From assembly GCF_945859705.1 (NCBI RefSeq), contig NC_079135.1:29933679-29997678 (forward strand): a DNA stretch of 64,000 nucleotides. Reading direction: 5' to 3'. The position numbers were made by a program, and so were the translations under genes. The stretch comes from Episyrphus balteatus (Eukaryota; Arthropoda; Insecta; Diptera; Syrphidae). Position 1 is the first letter of the stretch. Each line of letters begins with the position of its first letter. Positions 59,945 through 64,000 of this stretch are shown piece after piece. A model generated the notes under the pieces. That model was not told the origin of the DNA and did not search any database. It worked only from the letters and a program-made list of their open reading frames with translations.

Positions 59945-60893
59945 AATGACATTTTGACTGAAATTTATTTTGATTTAGGCTCAATTTTCTAGGTGGGGGT
60001 TAAACTGACTTATTTTTTTTTTTATTCAATGTGTAATGAGATGAAATTATTGTAAATGGGTTTGAAATTGATTAGATAAACATATGCCGCGCTGATCAAC
60101 ATTGGTTCCCATAACTTTTAAGTTCTTAAAGATTTGAACTTTCTGAGTGGGTCGGTGTAGTAAATTGTTAAATGGATGGGTTAGTAAAGTATTTTTGAAG
60201 TTTAGTTTGTTAACTTTATAAGGCGGGTATATTTTTATGCAAATGATGTTAATATTTTGATAGTTTGTGATGTGTGACGGGAAGAATAGAACAGTGTTAA
60301 GGAATCATAACTAAGACTTTGATCGATATGCTATTAACACTACCTTACCTGCAATGCAACAAATTTATTTTTGAATTTTGCATTGTTGAACAATTTGACA
60401 GTTGACACTTAAGTTATTAGATGACAGTGCAGTTAAGTGTATGACTTATCAGTAAGATGGGATACCATCTAGCAAAATTCATAGTTAAAATTGACCAATC
60501 ACGCTCACTCATTCATCACTCTATGCGCCGACATTCTACTTGTTGCCCAGTGATGGTTATTGGTTCATTAGTGCGTGAGCTTGAAAAAAAAGTGTGTGTA
60601 CACGTACACGCGACTGAAGTTATACTTCTCACTCAGTATATTAAATGAATTTCATTTGATATTTTTAATTATTTTTGTTTTATATTCTTATTAAAATAAT
60701 AAAACAGCGTATTTTTTTAACAATCTCAGCTTATGGTGATCTTAGGAAATTTTTTGATGCTATCTCCATACCTTAACCCAAGACAATCTGGATATAGTTA
60801 TTCATGAAAAAATATTTATAATTTGAAATTAAGAATCTTCATACCAATTTCCGGGGCTAATTTTTTGAGAAAAAAAAATTAAATTTTATCTAC
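59945..60893. other. Intergenic, no feature recognised
   Basis: AT-rich. The 63-codon frame at 60457-60648 (+) has no recognisable features. Confidence 0.45.
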
Positions 60894-60901
60894 GACTGTG
60901 T

Positions 60902-61108
60902 CAACTTGCCACATGAAACTTGCCACATACAACTTGCCACATGCAACTTGCCACATGCTACTTTCCACATGCTACTTGCCACACGCAACTTGCCACATAC
61001 AACTTGCCACATTTTGCATACTGAATGCCACATGCCTCGTGCTACTTGTCACATGCACTTGCACCTTGTTTCATTCCACATGGTACTTGCCACATGGAAC
61101 TTGATACT
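60902..61108. repeat. 14-bp minisatellite AACTTGCCACATGC, array 1
   Basis: About 14 units of AACTTGCCACATGC with substitutions (ACATAC, ACACGC, GCTACTTTCCACATG). The array decays toward its right end. It is the left part of a larger module that is repeated at 61590. Confidence 0.92.
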
Positions 61109-61484
61109 TCATTTTTAAATACTCAAGTACTACCAACTCTAAAAGTGAAACGACAGCCCTGCTGCCAAATTGTCTTGGAGATGGTGATCGCGTCATAATC
61201 CCTTTGACATTCTTGTCAAAAAACAAGTTTTCATACCCATAAGAAGTATAACTTCAAAAATCGCCTTCCATGTTAAACCGCCACATCATGCCTATTTTAT
61301 CAGAATCGTGCCTAATTTTTTTTTTTTAAGTTCTCCCGGTTTTAGAACGCGTGGACCTACAGGGATGGGAGCTGTACCCAAATGTAGGTTAGAGTCCCCG
61401 CTACCTTTCGGCATCAAACATTTTTTTTTTCATTTTCTTCAAAATTCCGAGATATAGGCGTTGGAAGTTGGGGCGCTCACTTTC

Positions 61485-61583
61485 AGCTCAGCTCAGCTCA
61501 AATGAGCTGAGCTATGGTACCTAGCTCAAAAGTGAGCTAGCTCAAATTTGAGCTGAGCTGTGAGCTGAGCTGAAATGTGAGCT
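61485..61583. repeat. AGCTC / GAGCT palindromic repeat tract
   Basis: About 100 bp built from CAGCTCAGCTCA and its reverse complement TGAGCTGAGCTG in alternating orientation. It can fold on itself and sits immediately before array 2. Confidence 0.85.
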
Positions 61584-61589
61584 TTTTGC

Positions 61590-61981
61590 AACGCTGTCAA
61601 CTTGCCACATGGAAATTACCACATGCAACTTGTCACATGCAACTTCCCACATGCAACTTGCCACACGCAACTTGCCACATGCAACTTGCCAAAAGCAACT
61701 TGCCACATACAACTTTCCACATGCAACTTGCCACATGCAACTTGCCACATACAACTTGCCACATGCAACTTGCCACATGAAACATGTAACTTGCAACGTG
61801 TTGTGTGTTTTATGTTTGCCGTACTGCGGCGTACTGCATTTTTACTAAAGTACTGCCTACTCTAAAGGTGAAACGACAGCCCTGCTACCCAGGGTGATCG
61901 CGTCATAATCCCTTTGACATTCTTGTCAAAAAGTAAATTTTCATACTCACCCTCCCATAAGAAGTATATATAACTTCAAAA
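61590..61981. repeat. Second copy of a minisatellite-plus-unique module
   Basis: The module of array plus downstream segment (60894-61261) recurs at 61590-61981 in the same orientation, spaced about 700 bp. The unique parts differ by small indels, so this is an older segmental duplication or a pair of related elements. Confidence 0.85.
61597..61800. repeat. 14-bp minisatellite AACTTGCCACATGC, array 2
   Basis: About 14 units of the same 14-mer as at 60902-61108, more uniform in sequence. Both arrays start GTCAACTTGCCACATG. Both are followed by a shared unique segment (GTGAAACGACAGCCCTGCT then GTGATCGCGTCATAATCCCT and GACATTCTTGTCAAAAA). Confidence 0.92.
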
Positions 61982-63284
61982 ATATAAAAAAAAGTGGTTT
62001 ACAGCAAATTGCTTATCATATTTTCTTCTGGTTTGACACGTGACTGTGGTTTGATAAGTAACGTTAGCTCGTGAGGTGTTGGTCTGGTGTGATTGACGCT
62101 AAAACTAACCTATAATAATGTAGACATTCATGCCTATTACAGAAGACGCAGTGACTCAGTCCCCGGGAATCTACTCGATCCGCAACCGAATCAAATTTCA
62201 ATCTGGTGAACACCCCGGGATGAACTGTATTATCGATCCACGAAAACACACTAAACTGCTTACCGACATATGTCATGGTTGACACTAACATAGCCAAATG
62301 TCATTCTACCACTTCCGCACCGGCTTCGGTAATACGAAATCTTGTGAAAGTGACTCTCACCCCCGCCCGCAGTGCATCTGCGTCTTCGGTAATAGGCATG
62401 ATTGTGTTTCCTTAAGTTAGTAGGCTGTTTTTTTTTTTTTAATTTTTTTTTTTAAATTTTTTTTTTGTTTTATAAAAGGGCAAGACGGGACAAAATAGCT
62501 ATTTTTTGTTTTAATTTTTTTCTTTTGCATGTGTTACCAATTAATAGTTCCTAATGACACCAGATATTAGAACTATAACAATTAGTTGTTAGTAAAAAAA
62601 TAAATTTGATTGTTTCACTATGTACATTTTTTTTGTTAAAGTTTGAAGCTTAAGTACCCCATCCTGCCCCCGCTTCCCCGAATCTTCTATGTTGCCCTAT
62701 TTCTCGACGGAGGAAAAAGGTCCTTTTTGCACTGCCTTGCCATCTTAAAACTGAAGTGTCGAATTTGAAGTGAATCTTAAGAGTGAGAAAGTGCAAAAAA
62801 ACTAAATTAATGATCAATTTCACAGTAAGTGATATTTGAGTGCCAATGCTGACATTTCAAATTACCACTACCTTACCAAATAGGTATCAGATTAATGCTT
62901 CTCCTTTTTCTACAACTTAATGTCTCTTCCGAACCAAAGGAGATAGGACTACAAAAAACACTGCTTGTTTTTTGGTGAGTGAACCCTAATCTCCCAATAA
63001 ACCATTTCGGTTTAAAGTTATTTTTCATAAAAAACGCTATCGGCAACGGTTTTTGCCGTTGATCGACGTTGGTTTGGATGGAAAATATGAAAAACGGCCA
63101 CGACAGCGTTTTTATATGAAAAAGGTCGCAACCGTATTTTTTTTTAACATTAAATACCTATATACAGGGTGTCCCAAAAGTTAACCTTCGAAACGAAAAC
63201 GGAAGATAGGGTAGGTGGTGACAGTTATTAGAAAAATAATAAAAAAATCGCAGCCATATATTTTGGGAGTTAGGTTAGGTTAGG
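61982..63284. other. Intergenic with poly(T) tracts
   Basis: No gene supported. A 77-codon minus-strand frame (62297-62064) is not recognisable. T-rich homopolymers occur at about 62429-62470. CAGGGTGTCCC at 63165, a string often found at transposon ends, may be an element terminus. Three TAGGTT units precede the inverted repeat at 63285. Confidence 0.4.
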
Positions 63285-63893
63285 TTGAATAACCCTGCTA
63301 TCAAATGCATTCAAAAAATTTAACTCAACTGCATCAGTTTTAAAGAAAATATTACTTTTTTACCCAACTTAGTACTAAAAAATTTTACATGACTCTAATT
63401 CAATGATTCGTAGTGTAAAAAAAATGCACTACGATGTTTCGGCAAGTTACCTTAAAAGTTGGTGTGTTCAATTCTCTTTTCAAAATGGTATAACATTGTT
63501 GGGAATATTTCATAAATAACAGAGATAAAATTTTTTTTCTTATTATTATTTAAGTTTTTGTATTCTGAAAGGTTCTGAAAGGGTACAGAACTTGAATAAT
63601 ATGGAAAAATTACCTCATAAAAAAGTCGAATTTCTTAAGAAAAAAAAATGTATCTCGGTTATTTATGGAATATTCCCAACAATGTTGTACCATTTTGAAA
63701 AGAGAATTGAACACACCAACTTTTAAGGTAACTTGCCGAAACATCGTAGTGCATTTTTTTTACACTACGGATCATTGAATTAGAGTCATGTAAAATTTTT
63801 TAGTACTAAGTTGGGTAAAAAAGTAATATTTTCTTTAAAACTGATGCAGTTGAGTTAAATTTTTTGAATGCATTTGATAGCAGGGTTATTCAA
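63285..63893. mobile_element. 609-bp foldback element with ~210-bp arms
   Basis: The left arm (TTGAATAACCCTGCTATCAA through CAATTCTCTTTTCAAAATGG to GGAATATT) is the reverse complement of the right arm ending TTGATAGCAGGGTTATTCAA, with very few mismatches over about 210 bp. The spacer is AT-rich. No coding region. Target duplication is not clear (AGGTT-like on both sides). Confidence 0.9.
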
Positions 63894-64000
63894 GGTTCCA
63901 TGACAAAAGAAAAAAATGATAAAAATTAAGATTTGTAGTCACGGCACATGAAAAACCGTCACAGGGTGACCATTTTTTCGACTTTTTTTTCAAATGCCCA

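Noticed and set aside
62064..62297. 77-codon minus-strand frame with several Cys and His
   Set aside because: No recognisable domain, splice site or neighbour supports it. The Cys/His spacing does not make a known zinc finger.
63270..63286. TTAGGT repeats resembling insect telomere sequence
   Set aside because: Only three units, next to a foldback element. Flies lack TTAGG telomeres and nothing else is telomeric.

Overview
The window is AT-rich animal DNA with long introns, GT-AG splice sites and many short inverted-repeat transposons. The proteins match higher flies (Diptera, Brachycera) most closely: the spliced alpha-spectrin model is 2415 residues, the length I recall for Drosophila melanogaster, and reads nearly identically. 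The long introns and intergenic spaces (several kb) and the heavy load of MITE-like repeats suggest a fly with a larger genome than Drosophila. The family cannot be named from this sequence.

Left part (1-22.5 kb): mRpL46 (+), then alpha-Spec (-, five coding exons, 5112-15999), then dlt/codanin-1 (-, one long exon). To my recollection alpha-Spec and dlt are also neighbours at 62B in Drosophila, so this looks like conserved synteny. The alpha-Spec intron at 9229-12009 contains a possible 51-nt in-frame cassette exon.

Middle part (22.5-38.3 kb): after 7.9 kb of repeat-rich spacer comes Lamtor4 (+, 2 exons), which converges tail-to-tail on Ccz1 (-, 7 exons) with 91 bp between the stop codons, and then SrpR-beta (+, 4 exons). 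Lamtor4 (Ragulator) and Ccz1 (Mon1-Ccz1 Rab7 exchange factor) both act on late endosomes and lysosomes. SrpR-beta is the membrane GTPase of the SRP receptor.

Right part (38.3-64 kb): no convincing protein-coding gene was found. It holds a decayed TIR transposon (38672-40499), a PIF/Harbinger-like MITE with TTA target duplications, and a 4.7-kb hAT-like insertion (41952-46654) with perfect 8-bp target duplications. That insertion carries a nested 704-bp element with its own 8-bp duplication and about 1.7 kb of an 8-bp GC-rich minisatellite. Beyond it are a GC-richer non-genic stretch (about 54.4-55.9 kb), a perfect 63-bp hairpin, a second hAT-like element with perfect 8-bp duplications, a duplicated 14-bp minisatellite module, and a 609-bp inverted repeat at the right edge.

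No defence, CRISPR or prokaryotic system is present. The most noteworthy items are the cassette-exon candidate in alpha-Spec, the 8-bp minisatellite inside a hAT-like transposon, and the perfect hairpin at 56956-57086.
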